From an uncultured Pedobacter sp. (GTDB lineage Bacteria; Bacteroidota; Bacteroidia; Sphingobacteriales; Sphingobacteriaceae): 64,000 nt of DNA. A model generated the notes under the pieces. It was not told where the DNA came from, did no database searches, and saw nothing but the letters and a program-made list of their open reading frames with translations. The stretch lies in assembly GCF_946480185.1 (NCBI RefSeq), contig NZ_CAMLIG010000017.1, positions 20,960 to 84,959 on the forward strand. The letters run 5' to 3'. The translations under genes were made by a program, and so were the position numbers. The first letter of the stretch is position 1. Every line of letters starts with the position of its first letter. Below, piece after piece: positions 31,393 through 40,471 of this stretch.

Positions 31393-31456
31393 AGCTAACA
31401 AATTAGTTTAGAAAAGTAAACCTGCAGATAAATATACCAAAACCGCAACCAAATCC

Positions 31457-34336
31457 CTAAACCTTCACCATACTATCCAGCTCCTTCTTCAAGAAAACAC
31501 CCGTAAAGCTTTCTTTCACTTTGGTTAAACCTTTTGGTGTGCCGGCGTAAACAATGTTTCCTCCGCCAGAACCACCTTCCGGACCTAAATCAATCACATA
31601 ATCTGCAACTTTTATCACATCCAAATTATGCTCAATTACCAAAACGGTGTTTCCTTTATCCACCAGCATATTCAACACGCCTAAAAGCACATTGATATCC
31701 TCAAAATGTAAACCTGTGGTTGGTTCATCTAAAATATAAAACGTATTTCCGGTATCTTTTTTGGAAAGCTCTGTAGCTAATTTCACCCTTTGCGCTTCAC
31801 CGCCGGATAAAGTGGTAGACGACTGACCCAAAGTGATATAACCCAAACCAACGTCTTTCAAAGTTTTTATTTTTCGGTAAATAGATGGAATATTTTCAAA
31901 GAAAACGCAGGCATCTTCAATGCTCATATCCAGCACATCTGAAATGGATTTACCTCTAAAACGCACCTCCAAAGTTTCACGATTGTAACGTTTGCCACCA
32001 CAAACTTCGCAAGGAACCTGTACATCTGGCAAAAAGTTCATCTCAATCACTTTCATTCCGCCACCTTGGCAAGTTTCGCAACGCCCGCCTTTTACGTTGA
32101 ACGAGAACCGGCCGGGTTTATAACCTCTAATCTGTGCTTCGGGCAAAGCCACAAACAGGTTACGGATATCCGAAAAAACTCCGGTATAAGTAGATGGATT
32201 TGAGCGTGGCGTACGCCCGATTGGCGTTTGGTCAATCTCAATAACTTTATCAATATGTTCCAAACCTTTGATTTCTTTAAAAGGCATTGGCGTTTTCTTC
32301 GCTCTAAAAAAGTGCTTGTTCAAAACTGGGTAAAGTGTTTCGCCAATTAAAGTAGATTTTCCGCTGCCAGAAACCCCGGTAACGCAAATGAACTGACCCA
32401 AAGGAAAATCGACACTTACATTTTTTAAATTATTTCCCGATGCTTTCTTAAGCGATAAAACATGACCATTACCTGCTCTTGTTTTTGCCGGAACAGCAAT
32501 TTCACGCTCTCCGTTTAGGTAAGATGCGGTTAAAGTATTGGACGCCAAAACTTCCGCTGCCGTTCCTTGCGCAACCACTTCTCCGCCTTTAACACCGGCC
32601 GCAGGTCCCATATCAATCACATAATCCGCCTCCAAAATCATATCCTTATCATGCTCTACCACTAAAACGGTATTGTTGAGATCGCGAAGATTTTTAAGTG
32701 CCTTGATTAAACGGTCGTTATCTCTCTGGTGCAAACCGATGGAAGGTTCATCCAAAATATACATCACGTTCATCAGTTGCGAGCCAATTTGAGTTGCCAA
32801 ACGGATACGTTGTGCTTCTCCGCCTGATAAAGTTCTTGCGGTTCTGTCGAGCGTTAAATAAACCAAACCAACATCCAACAAAAAGCCAATGCGTGAACGG
32901 ATTTCTTTCAGGATTTCTTTGGCAATTACATTCTGGCGTTCGCTTAACCTGTCCTCCAAACCATCGAACCATTTTTGCAGATTGCTGATGTCCATGGAAG
33001 CCAATTCAAAAATATTTTTCTCATTAACTTTAAAGTGAAGTGATTCCTTTTTCAGCCTTGCCCCTTCACATAACGGACATTTTTTTAAAACTCGGTAAGC
33101 CTCCAAATCATCATTTCCAGAACCCGCTTTTTTCTCGTTCTGTTCTTCCAGCATTTTAATGATGCCATCAAAATTGATCTGGTAATTTTGGACGTTCCAT
33201 TTGTTATATTCTACCGGAACGGTGATTAAATCTTCTGTTCCATGCAACAAAATATCTATGGCTTTTGCATCTAGTTTTTCAATGGGTTGCGATAAAGAAA
33301 ATCCGTATTTTTTACCCAAAGCTTTAATGACCTGGAAAATCCAGGTTTCACGATAATCGCCCAAAGGAGCTAAACCACCGTTTATGATGCTTAGTTTTCT
33401 GTTCGGGATTACCGATTCTTCATCCACATCAAAAATATAACCCAAACCATCACACTCGGGGCAAGCGCCATAAGGCGAGTTGAACGAGAAGGAATTTGGC
33501 TGAGGTTCATCATAAGAAACGCCCGTTGTTGGGCACATCAAATATTTAGAAAAATGATAGCTGTTGTTTTCTTTATCGGATATTTTGATGATTCCTTTGG
33601 CTATTTTTAATGCCGATTGAATGGAAGTATATAAACGTTTTTTGTCTTTTTCAGAAACAATCAAACGGTCAACCACGGTTTCAATATCATGGATTTTGTA
33701 CCTGTCTAATTGCATTTTTGGAGTTACGTCCAAAATTTCACCATCTACACGTACTTTCAAATAACCTTGTTTACGGATTTGCTCAAAAAGTTCGCGGTAA
33801 TGCCCTTTTCTGCCTTTTACAACTGGTGCCAAAATATTAATCGGCTTTCCGTCAAACTGAGTTAAAATTTGGTTCATGATTTGGTCTTCAGACATCTTTA
33901 CCATTTTTTCGCCGGTGTTGTAAGAATAAGCATCGCCGATACGGGCGTACAGCAAGCGCAAAAAATCGTAAATCTCTGTAATGGTTCCAACGGTAGAACG
34001 CGGGTTTTTAGAAGTGGTTTTTTGTTCGATAGCAATTACCGGACTTAAACCCGATACTTTGTCCACATCGGGGCGTTCCATTCCGCCCATAAACTGACGG
34101 GAATAAGCCGAAAATGTTTCCATGTATCTACGCTGACCTTCGGCATAAATGGTATCAAATGCCAATGAAGATTTCCCCGAACCACTTAAACCGGTAATTA
34201 CCACCAGCTTGTTTCGCGGAAAAGAAATATCTATATTTTTTAAATTATGAACTCTGGCACCGTAAACTTCAACCTCACTTTGTTCGCCCAAATCAATTGG
34301 ATTATTACTCATAGCTAGCTTTCTTCTTTTATACAA
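31457..34336 (-). CDS. uvrA: UvrABC excinuclease subunit A
   Basis: This is the damage-recognition ATPase of nucleotide excision repair. It has 959 residues, slightly over the usual 940. Both ABC modules are complete: Walker A sites GLSGSGKSS (near 50) and GVSGSGKST (near 655), signature motifs LSGGEAQRIRLA and LSGGEAQRVKLA, and zinc-finger Cys pairs (CPECDGLG, CPLCEGAR, CETCQGGG, CEVCGGKR). The frame begins MYKRRKLAMSNN; the internal ATG (MSNNPIDLG) could be the true start. It is a single-gene unit. Confidence 0.96.
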   Translation of the reverse strand: MYKRRKLAMSNNPIDLGEQSEVEVYGARVHNLKNIDISFPRNKLVVITGLSGSGKSSLAFDTIYAEGQRRYMETFSAYSRQFMGGMERPDVDKVSGLSPVIAIEQKTTSKNPRSTVGTITEIYDFLRLLYARIGDAYSYNTGEKMVKMSEDQIMNQILTQFDGKPINILAPVVKGRKGHYRELFEQIRKQGYLKVRVDGEILDVTPKMQLDRYKIHDIETVVDRLIVSEKDKKRLYTSIQSALKIAKGIIKISDKENNSYHFSKYLMCPTTGVSYDEPQPNSFSFNSPYGACPECDGLGYIFDVDEESVIPNRKLSIINGGLAPLGDYRETWIFQVIKALGKKYGFSLSQPIEKLDAKAIDILLHGTEDLITVPVEYNKWNVQNYQINFDGIIKMLEEQNEKKAGSGNDDLEAYRVLKKCPLCEGARLKKESLHFKVNEKNIFELASMDISNLQKWFDGLEDRLSERQNVIAKEILKEIRSRIGFLLDVGLVYLTLDRTARTLSGGEAQRIRLATQIGSQLMNVMYILDEPSIGLHQRDNDRLIKALKNLRDLNNTVLVVEHDKDMILEADYVIDMGPAAGVKGGEVVAQGTAAEVLASNTLTASYLNGEREIAVPAKTRAGNGHVLSLKKASGNNLKNVSVDFPLGQFICVTGVSGSGKSTLIGETLYPVLNKHFFRAKKTPMPFKEIKGLEHIDKVIEIDQTPIGRTPRSNPSTYTGVFSDIRNLFVALPEAQIRGYKPGRFSFNVKGGRCETCQGGGMKVIEMNFLPDVQVPCEVCGGKRYNRETLEVRFRGKSISDVLDMSIEDACVFFENIPSIYRKIKTLKDVGLGYITLGQSSTTLSGGEAQRVKLATELSKKDTGNTFYILDEPTTGLHFEDINVLLGVLNMLVDKGNTVLVIEHNLDVIKVADYVIDLGPEGGSGGGNIVYAGTPKGLTKVKESFTGVFLKKELDSMVKV

Positions 34337-34459
34337 AAAACGACGAAGCTTTTTGTTTTAAATTTTTGCAAAAATAACGAAAAAAGGGCGCATTTTATGA
34401 TTGGGCTTGTTCTTTGGAATGTCATTTAAAGTTGGATTTATTTACAAAAGACAATATGC

Positions 34460-34540
34460 GCTAACGATTGAAGTGGCATCCTTTTTTTGTGCTTCGGATC
34501 TGCTTAGGACAACAAAAAAAGATATAACGGAAAGCGTGTT
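34460..34540. repeat. Dispersed intergenic repeat, copy A
   Basis: GCTAACGATTGAAGTGGCAT starts the element. A hairpin of a T-run and a matching A-run follows (CTTTTTTTGT with ACAAAAAAAG), and it ends GATATAACGGAAAGCGTGTT. It lies between the divergent uvrA and DUF72 genes. Copies B and C have the same ends. Confidence 0.65.
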
Positions 34541-34630
34541 AAAGCGCCCTAACTAAAAAAACAGAGATACTGAAATCAGAAAAAGTTTTTAAAAACTAGC
34601 AATAGCACCAAATTTCACTACTTTTAAACC

Positions 34631-35521
34631 ATGCAATTTGGAAAAGTAGAAAACCCCGCAGAAATAGATTTTAGCCTTCCGGCAGATGCAAAGGAAACCG
34701 CAGCCGTTTTGAAAGAAAACAAATCTAAAGCTGATTTAAAAGCCTATGTTGGATGCGCAAAATGGAACAAAACGGATTTAAAAGGCTTTTATCCGAAAGG
34801 ATCAAGAGATGAGCTGAGCTATTACGCAACCCAGTTTAACTCCATTGAATTAAACGCTACATTTTACAGCATCCCAGAACGCCAACAGGTTATAATCTGG
34901 AACGAAAAAACACCTGCAGATTTTAAGTTTTTTCCGAAAATCACCAATACGGTAAGTCATTTTCGGAGGTTAAACAACATTAAAGAACCGCTGATGCAGT
35001 TTTGTGATGCCATCAGTAATTTTGAGGATAAATTAGGAATGGCTTTTTTACAACTGCATGATAATTTTAAACCCAAAGATTTTGACAGGTTAAAAACGGT
35101 AATTGAGGAATTTCCGAAAGCGATTCCGTTGGGTGTTGAGCTAAGAAATGAGGAATGGTTTACCGATGAAAAAGTTGCCAATGAGGTTTTTGAGCTTTTC
35201 CATAAACACCACATTTCAAATATTATTGTGGATACCGCAGGCAGACGGGATATGTTGCACATGAAATTGACATCGCCTAAGGCTTTTATAAGATACGTTG
35301 GCGCCAATGACAAAAGTGATTACGCCAGATTGGATGAATGGGTAGAACGAATTGTAAAATGGAGAAAAGAAGGTTTGCAGGAACTTTATTTTTTTGTTCA
35401 CCAGAATGTTGAAAAAGCTTCGCCCCTGCTTTCTGCTTATTTTATTGAAAGACTAAATAAAGCTTTGGATTTAAAGTTAACTGTCCCTAAAATGGCAACG
35501 GAGAACCCAACTTTGTTTTAA
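34631..35521 (+). CDS. DUF72 family protein (YecE-like)
   Basis: The 296-residue protein is a TIM-barrel DUF72 member: YVGCAKWNKTDLKGFYP near residue 39, FNSIELNATFYSIP, FKFFPKITNTVSH, LPLGVELRNEEWF-like text and a C-terminal YFFVHQNVEKASP. The family is widespread and its biochemical function is not established. The first 38 residues are an extra N-terminal part. It is a single gene between two repeat-containing intergenic regions. Confidence 0.9.
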   Translation: MQFGKVENPAEIDFSLPADAKETAAVLKENKSKADLKAYVGCAKWNKTDLKGFYPKGSRDELSYYATQFNSIELNATFYSIPERQQVIIWNEKTPADFKFFPKITNTVSHFRRLNNIKEPLMQFCDAISNFEDKLGMAFLQLHDNFKPKDFDRLKTVIEEFPKAIPLGVELRNEEWFTDEKVANEVFELFHKHHISNIIVDTAGRRDMLHMKLTSPKAFIRYVGANDKSDYARLDEWVERIVKWRKEGLQELYFFVHQNVEKASPLLSAYFIERLNKALDLKLTVPKMATENPTLF

Positions 35522-35839
35522 TTTTTGTTTTTATTTTAAACGGTTTCGGCTTTTACGCTCAGGCTTGCCTGCCCTCATGCCGGGCATTGGCAAATACTTT
35601 TTTTCCGCAAAAAAGTATTCAAAACCCGAGTGAAACGAACACATGAAAGCCGATATAAAACAATAGATAAATTGAATAAACTCTCGCCTGCGCCCTTTGC
35701 TATGGAAGCTTTACTTTTACCTTGTTCATCTGTACCGCAAAGGCCAAGGGCGAATTAACGGTTAATTTAGGCTTGTACTTGACTGGTACGTGGAAAATTG
35801 GACTTCATCTCAGGAATTTATTTTCAACAATGCAGATGC

Positions 35840-35902
35840 GTTAACGATTGGAAAGGCATCCTTTTTTGCTTTTTCTGCAAAAAAGATACAGAGGAAAGCG
35901 TG
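35840..35902. repeat. Dispersed intergenic repeat, copy B
   Basis: GTTAACGATTGGAAAGGCAT starts the element, the hairpin CTTTTTTGC/GCAAAAAAG is in the middle, and it ends GATACAGAGGAAAGCGTGT. It is the closest match to copy A. Confidence 0.65.
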
Positions 35903-35981
35903 TAAAAACGGCCAAATAAAAAATTAAACTTTTACATCAAACCCTACACCTTAAACCCTCTACCTTTTACCCTAATTTTAA

Positions 35982-35989
35982 TATCTTTG
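35982..35989 (+). promoter_or_regulatory. -7 promoter element of purM
   Basis: TATCTTTG fully matches TAnnTTTG and ends 7 bases before the purM ATG. This spacing predicts a leaderless or near-leaderless transcript. Confidence 0.55.
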
Positions 35990-35996
35990 CGCCAAC

Positions 35997-37175
35997 ATGA
36001 GTGATAATAGATATAACCAGCGTGGCGTTTCTGCCGGAAAAGAAGATGTCCATAATGCCATCAAGAATATTGATAAAGGCATTTTCCCTCAGGCTTTCTG
36101 CAAAATTATTCCTGATATTTTAGGTAATGATGAGGCTTATTGCAACATTATGCATGCAGATGGTGCAGGAACAAAATCTTCTTTGGCTTATATTTATTGG
36201 AAAGAAACCGGCGATATTTCTGTTTGGAAAGGGATTGCGCAGGATGCGATTATCATGAATTTGGATGATTTGCTTTGCGTTGGCGCAACCGACCATATTT
36301 TATTGTCATCTACCATCGGAAGAAATAAAAACCTAATTCCGGGCGAAGTAATTGCCGAAATCATCAACGGAACGGAAGAAATTTTGGCCGATTTACGCGA
36401 AATGGGTATCAATATTTATTCAACCGGTGGCGAAACTGCCGATGTTGGGGATTTGGTGCGTACCATTATTGTGGATTCTACGGTTACATGCCGTATGAAA
36501 CGCGAGGACGTGATTTCTAACCATACCATTACAGATGGTGATGTGATTGTTGGATTATCATCAAGCGGACAAGCGACTTACGAAACGGAATACAACGGCG
36601 GGATGGGTTCAAACGGATTAACATCTGCCCGGCATGATGTTTTTGAAAAAGCCATCGCCAACAAATTCCCCGAAAGCTTTGACCCCGCTGTTCCTTTTGA
36701 CTTGGTTTTTTCTGGTAAAAAAGCGCTGACAGATTTAGTTCAAGTTTCGGATGATTTAAGCGTAACTGCCGGAAAGTTGGTTTTATCGCCAACAAGAACG
36801 TACGCTCCGGTGATCAAAAAAATATTAGATCAGCACCGTTCCCAAATTCACGGAATGGTACATTGTAGCGGTGGCGCACAAACCAAGGTGCTGCACTTTA
36901 TAGAAAAACTGCATATCATTAAAAATAATTTATTCCCAATTCCACCGCTTTTCAAACTCATTCAGGAGCAATCTGGTACCGATTGGAAAGAAATGTATAA
37001 GGTTTTTAATATGGGACACCGCATGGAAATTTACGTTCCAGCTAATGTTGCACAAAGAATCATCGAGATTTCTAAATCTTTCGGGATAGATGCACAGATT
37101 GTAGGTAGGGTTGAAAAGGCGGAGAAAAAGCAGGTAACGATTACCAGCGAGTTTGGGGAGTTTGTTTATAACTAG
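35997..37175 (+). CDS. purM: Phosphoribosylformylglycinamidine cyclo-ligase (AIR synthetase), Bacteroidota form
   Basis: This is the fifth step of de novo purine synthesis, ATP-dependent closure of FGAM to AIR. The 392-residue protein has the PurM N-terminal segment YNQRGVSAGKEDV, the HADGAGTKSSLA loop (residues 53-64), MNLDDLLCVGATDH and the STGGETADVGDLV loop. It is longer than E. coli PurM (345) and diverged, as is usual in Bacteroidota. The acyltransferase gene starts 4 bases after its stop. Confidence 0.92.
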   Translation: MSDNRYNQRGVSAGKEDVHNAIKNIDKGIFPQAFCKIIPDILGNDEAYCNIMHADGAGTKSSLAYIYWKETGDISVWKGIAQDAIIMNLDDLLCVGATDHILLSSTIGRNKNLIPGEVIAEIINGTEEILADLREMGINIYSTGGETADVGDLVRTIIVDSTVTCRMKREDVISNHTITDGDVIVGLSSSGQATYETEYNGGMGSNGLTSARHDVFEKAIANKFPESFDPAVPFDLVFSGKKALTDLVQVSDDLSVTAGKLVLSPTRTYAPVIKKILDQHRSQIHGMVHCSGGAQTKVLHFIEKLHIIKNNLFPIPPLFKLIQEQSGTDWKEMYKVFNMGHRMEIYVPANVAQRIIEISKSFGIDAQIVGRVEKAEKKQVTITSEFGEFVYN

Positions 37176-37179
37176 GTAA

Positions 37180-38241
37180 ATGGATAATCTTCTTGCTAAA
37201 GAAAACAACAATTTTAATTTAGTAAGATTATTTGCCTGTTTACAAGTTTTAGTTCTCCATACATATAGTTTTTATAATGTTGGAGAAAACACCCTTTTCT
37301 TAAAAATATTATGGCTTTTTCCCGGGGTAATTATTTTCTTTACCATTAGCGGTTTTTTAATTGCCAAATCTTTAGAAAATTCCACCGAAAGTTCCTTCGG
37401 TTTAAAGCGGGTATTTAGAATTTACCCCGCACTTTTTGTAAACGTAGCTATTACATGCCTACTTCTGTTCTATTTTAATTCGGCTAGTTTAAACCTTGAT
37501 TTATTCAAGTATCTGCTTGCTCAACTCTCTATTTTCCAATTTTACACACCCGAAAGTATGAAAAGTTTCGGAATGGGGCATCATCCAAATGGTGCACTTT
37601 GGACTATTAGTGTGGAACTTCAATTTTACATTTTCTTTTTTCTGTTGACTAAAATTACCAAGTGGAAAAATAAAAGTATCCGGTTTAAAAACAATATTAT
37701 CCCTTATCTAGTTGTGCTTTCTTGTTTCGTAAATTATTACGTTAACAAAAACCTAACTTTTGGATCGTTAGGCTACAAACTGCTTTTTAATTCTCTTCCT
37801 TATAACTTCACCTTTTTTGGAATTGGTATTTTGTTATGGATAAATTTAGCATCGATAAAGAAACTCTTCTACGGAAAAACAGCTTACTGGGCAGGTTTAT
37901 TGGCGATTTTTATCTGCATAATTATAGTTTATGACATTAAAATAGCTCGCTATCAATTTGATACCATCAGTTTTTTATATCTGCTATTGCTGATACTCTG
38001 TATGTTTTCATTCGCTTTCAGCTATACCCATTTAAGCTTCAGCCTACTTAAAAATGTAGATGTCTCTTACGGAACTTACATTTACCATGTACTGGTTATC
38101 AATACTTTTCTGCAGTTAAGAATTTCAAGCAATTACTTTATTTTAATTTATACTTTAGCTATCCTTTGCGGTATAGCCTCTTGGTACGGTATCGAAAAAC
38201 ATTTTTTGGCATTTTCAAAAAAATTGCGTTTAGACTCCTAA
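37180..38241 (+). CDS. Acyltransferase family 3 membrane protein
   Basis: The 353-residue protein has about ten hydrophobic helices. It carries the family features: an N-terminal NLVRLFACLQVLVLHTYSF with the conserved His27, and a FFTISGFLIAKSL segment followed by KRVFRIYPALF. Such enzymes O-acetylate or otherwise acylate sugars of surface polysaccharides or lipids in the inner membrane. It starts 4 bases after the purM stop, probably by read-through transcription, not a shared function. The acceptor is unknown. Confidence 0.88.
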   Translation: MDNLLAKENNNFNLVRLFACLQVLVLHTYSFYNVGENTLFLKILWLFPGVIIFFTISGFLIAKSLENSTESSFGLKRVFRIYPALFVNVAITCLLLFYFNSASLNLDLFKYLLAQLSIFQFYTPESMKSFGMGHHPNGALWTISVELQFYIFFFLLTKITKWKNKSIRFKNNIIPYLVVLSCFVNYYVNKNLTFGSLGYKLLFNSLPYNFTFFGIGILLWINLASIKKLFYGKTAYWAGLLAIFICIIIVYDIKIARYQFDTISFLYLLLLILCMFSFAFSYTHLSFSLLKNVDVSYGTYIYHVLVINTFLQLRISSNYFILIYTLAILCGIASWYGIEKHFLAFSKKLRLDS

Positions 38242-38398
38242 AAAACAAAAATTAGATAGTTTGAAAATCATTTCTAATTATCCATATAGCCAAATAAAAC
38301 ATAGGCTTTTTATTAAAAATACAAAATTTAAAATTAGTTTTTCTTTTTTTTGCCAAATCCTTTCATTTTTCATGCTGAGATGACTAGCTTTGCTGGCT

Positions 38399-39598
38399 AT
38401 GCCAAAAGTCTCATCAAAAGGAGAACAAATGCCGGCTTCCCCAATAAGGAAGTTGACTCCGTTTGCCGATAAAGCAAAGAAGCAAGGAATAAAAGTATAT
38501 CATTTAAACATTGGTCAGCCGGATATTGAAACGCCTAAAGCAATGCTTGACGCGATAAAAAATACCGACATTGATGTTTGGGCATATACCGCATCTGAAG
38601 GAACAGAAAGCTATAGAGAAAAATTAGCGGCTTATTACAATAAGTTGAATTACAACATTACTCCAGATGACATTATCGTTACCTTAGGCGGTTCTGAGGC
38701 AATATTAATTGCTTTACGCTCTTGCTTTGACATAGACGAGGAGATTTTAATTCCTGAACCATTTTACGCTAACTATAACGCATTTGCTTGCCAAACAGAC
38801 GTAGTGGTTACGCCAATTTCATCAAGTATAGAAACAGGCTTTGCTTTGCCTTCCGTTAAGGAATTTGAAAAATACATTACGCCGCGTACCAGAGCAATCA
38901 TGATTTGTAATCCCAATAATCCGACAGGCTATCTATACAGCCAAGATGAAATGGAGGATTTAAAAGAAATTGCCCTAAAACACGATTTATTTATCATTGC
39001 TGATGAAGCTTATCGAGATTTCTGTTATGATGGCAGAAAATTTATCTCACCCATGTTTTTACCGGGATTGGAAGAACATGTAATTATTGTTGATACCGTT
39101 TCTAAGAGATACAGTGCATGTGGTGCAAGATTAGGATGTTTGATCACTAAAAACAAAGACGTTAGAGCTACCGGTTTAAAGTTTGCGCAAGCCAGATTAA
39201 GTGCAGGAATGCTAGAACAGATTGCCGGAGAAGCCGCTTTAGACACTCCGGACGAATACTTTGAAGAGATAAATAAAGAATATACTGCCAGAAGAGATAT
39301 TTTGGTGGAAGCCTTGAACAAAATGGAAGGCGTTTTTTGTCCAGTTCCAGGTGGTGCTTTTTATGTAGTTGCCAGCTTACCGGTTGATAATGCGGAGAAT
39401 TTCTGCAGGTGGATTTTGGAAGAATTCAATTACGAAAAACAAACTGTAATGATTGCGCCTGCAGCAGGCTTTTATGTGGGTGATGACAAAGGCTTGAACG
39501 AAGTTCGTTTGGCTTATGTCATCAATCAAGAAGACATTAAAAAGGCCATGATATGTTTAGAAAAAGCTTTAGAAGCTTATCCGGGAAGAACAAAGTGA
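38399..39598 (+). CDS. PLP-dependent class I/II aminotransferase
   Basis: This fold-type I aminotransferase of about 399 residues probably acts on amino acids such as aspartate or aromatics. The start is uncertain: I choose the ATG giving MPKVSSKGEQMPASPIRKL because this opening is what homologues show. An earlier in-frame start is at 38390, and an internal ATG at 38429 has AGGAG seven bases before it. Motifs include HLNIGQPDIETP, the NPNNPTGYLYS loop, IADEAYRDF and the PLP lysine Lys236 in TVSKRYSACGARLG. The exact substrate is not clear. Confidence 0.9.
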   Translation: MPKVSSKGEQMPASPIRKLTPFADKAKKQGIKVYHLNIGQPDIETPKAMLDAIKNTDIDVWAYTASEGTESYREKLAAYYNKLNYNITPDDIIVTLGGSEAILIALRSCFDIDEEILIPEPFYANYNAFACQTDVVVTPISSSIETGFALPSVKEFEKYITPRTRAIMICNPNNPTGYLYSQDEMEDLKEIALKHDLFIIADEAYRDFCYDGRKFISPMFLPGLEEHVIIVDTVSKRYSACGARLGCLITKNKDVRATGLKFAQARLSAGMLEQIAGEAALDTPDEYFEEINKEYTARRDILVEALNKMEGVFCPVPGGAFYVVASLPVDNAENFCRWILEEFNYEKQTVMIAPAAGFYVGDDKGLNEVRLAYVINQEDIKKAMICLEKALEAYPGRTK

Positions 39599-39624
39599 AA
39601 GGTTTAAAGCGGAATTAATGTAGA

Positions 39625-39660
39625 AAAGTTAGCACTCTTAACTTTAAACTCTTAACTTTG
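39625..39660 (+). promoter_or_regulatory. ssrA promoter region with a tandem CTCTTAACTTT repeat
   Basis: CTCTTAACTTTAAA is followed directly by CTCTTAACTTTGAA, a 14-bp direct repeat. The second unit provides TAACTTTG at 39653-39660, a full -7 match, 16 bases before the mature tmRNA 5' end. Confidence 0.55.
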
Positions 39661-39676
39661 AACTTCTACAAAAACT

Positions 39677-40070
39677 GGGCTCGACCGGAATAGACAGGAT
39701 GGATGATAAGTGTGTAAGCATGCAGCGCAATGAGGATTCAGCGCTTAAATATTGATTCTCAAAACACAAAAGGCGAAAATAACTACGCTCTTGCTGCTTA
39801 ATCTTAACCAAGTTAAGATTGCTTAGTCGCACTTTAGAAGTGCGAGCGAGATGTTTCCCGAAGGCCAAGTCTGGCGGCAATCGATATGGAAGCACAGAAA
39901 TGCCGGAATAAGGAAAAGTAAGTTTCGGACTTTTCTCGAAAATTAAAGAAACTAAGGAGTAGCCAGGATGTTTATGTCCAAGTTGCTCTCGAAAACCAAC
40001 CATAAAATAAGCATGTAGAAAGCGCAACTGGTCCCATGTTTGGACGAGGGTTCGAATCCCTCCGGGTCCA
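39677..40070 (+). ncRNA. ssrA: Transfer-messenger RNA (tmRNA)
   Basis: This RNA rescues stalled ribosomes and tags the unfinished protein. The ends pair as a tRNA-like acceptor, GGGCTCG (39677-39683) with CGGGTCC (40063-40069), with discriminator A40070. The T arm GAGGG-TTCGAAT-CCCTC is at 40046-40062. The tag frame reads (D/S)QNTKGENNYALAA and then TAA near 39799, which matches the Bacteroidota tag ending. The total length is about 394 bases in one piece, and CCA is not encoded. Minus-strand frames here are spurious. Confidence 0.93.
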
Positions 40071-40083
40071 CATTATTAAAAAT

Positions 40084-40119
40084 AAACCCTTGTAAACAAG
40101 ATATTTACAAGGGTTTTTA
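40084..40119 (+). terminator. Terminator of ssrA
   Basis: The 13-bp perfect stem AAACCCTTGTAAA/TTTACAAGGGTTT has a 7-base loop and is followed by TT, 14 bases after the tmRNA end. Confidence 0.85.
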
Positions 40120-40279
40120 GTTTTAGGAGACAAAAGTGGGATAAAAAAGGCCAATTATAATGTCAGACAAAAATCCTTCAAACTAATTTTCAAGATCTTT
40201 AGCTAATACTTTTATAATAACATTAGTTAATTTACGAAAACTTAAGATATTCTTCTCTTAAAATACAAGACCAGAATCG

Positions 40280-40348
40280 GCTAACGATTGAAATAGATAC
40301 CGCTCAGTGCTTAACGCCTAGCACAGTATGAACGGATAGCGAGTGAAA
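40280..40348. repeat. Dispersed intergenic repeat, copy C
   Basis: GCTAACGATTGAAATAGATA matches the start of copies A and B. The centre (CAGTGCTTAACGCCTAGCAC) is like copy D and not the A/B hairpin. It ends GAACGGATAGCGAGTG. Confidence 0.65.
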
Positions 40349-40371
40349 ACACACAAAACAACCAAAAACAC

Positions 40372-40389
40372 TTAACACTATCTTAACCA
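40372..40389 (+). promoter_or_regulatory. Pho-box-like direct repeat, distal, TonB receptor promoter
   Basis: CTTAACA-CTAT-CTTAACC is two 7-base direct repeats with a 4-base spacer, the geometry of a PhoB-type site. It starts exactly 44 bp before the proximal box. Confidence 0.6.
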
Positions 40390-40415
40390 TACCCTCACTT
40401 TTAATTAATCATAAG

Positions 40416-40449
40416 CTAACAAACACCTAACATTGCGCTAATACTTTTG
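40416..40449 (+). promoter_or_regulatory. Proximal Pho-box-like repeat and -7 element, TonB receptor promoter
   Basis: GCTAACA-AACA-CCTAACA (40416-40433) is a second 7-4-7 direct repeat. The -7 element TACTTTTG (40442-40449) follows 8 bases later. No -33 TTG is at the normal place, as expected for an activator-dependent promoter where the box replaces it. Confidence 0.6.
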
Positions 40450-40471
40450 CAACAACCAAACAAAAGTAAAA

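Larger units (their letters stand above)
35522..35996. other. Repeat-rich intergenic region before purM
   Basis: No gene is supported. The region holds several structures: near-matching arms TTTCGGCTTTTA (about 35540) and TGAAAGCCGATA (about 35643), a hairpin AATACTTTTTTTC/AAAAAAGTATT near 35592-35620, and dispersed repeat copy B at 35840-35902. The last 70 bases form the purM promoter region, including a direct CACCTTAAACCCTCTACC-like pyrimidine-rich stretch. Confidence 0.5.

Noticed and set aside
32748..32988. Opposed short frames inside uvrA
   Set aside because: They are out-of-frame readings of the second half of uvrA.
39644..40154. Two minus-strand frames over the tmRNA
   Set aside because: They are shadows of the ssrA gene; the RNA structure and tag explain the sequence.
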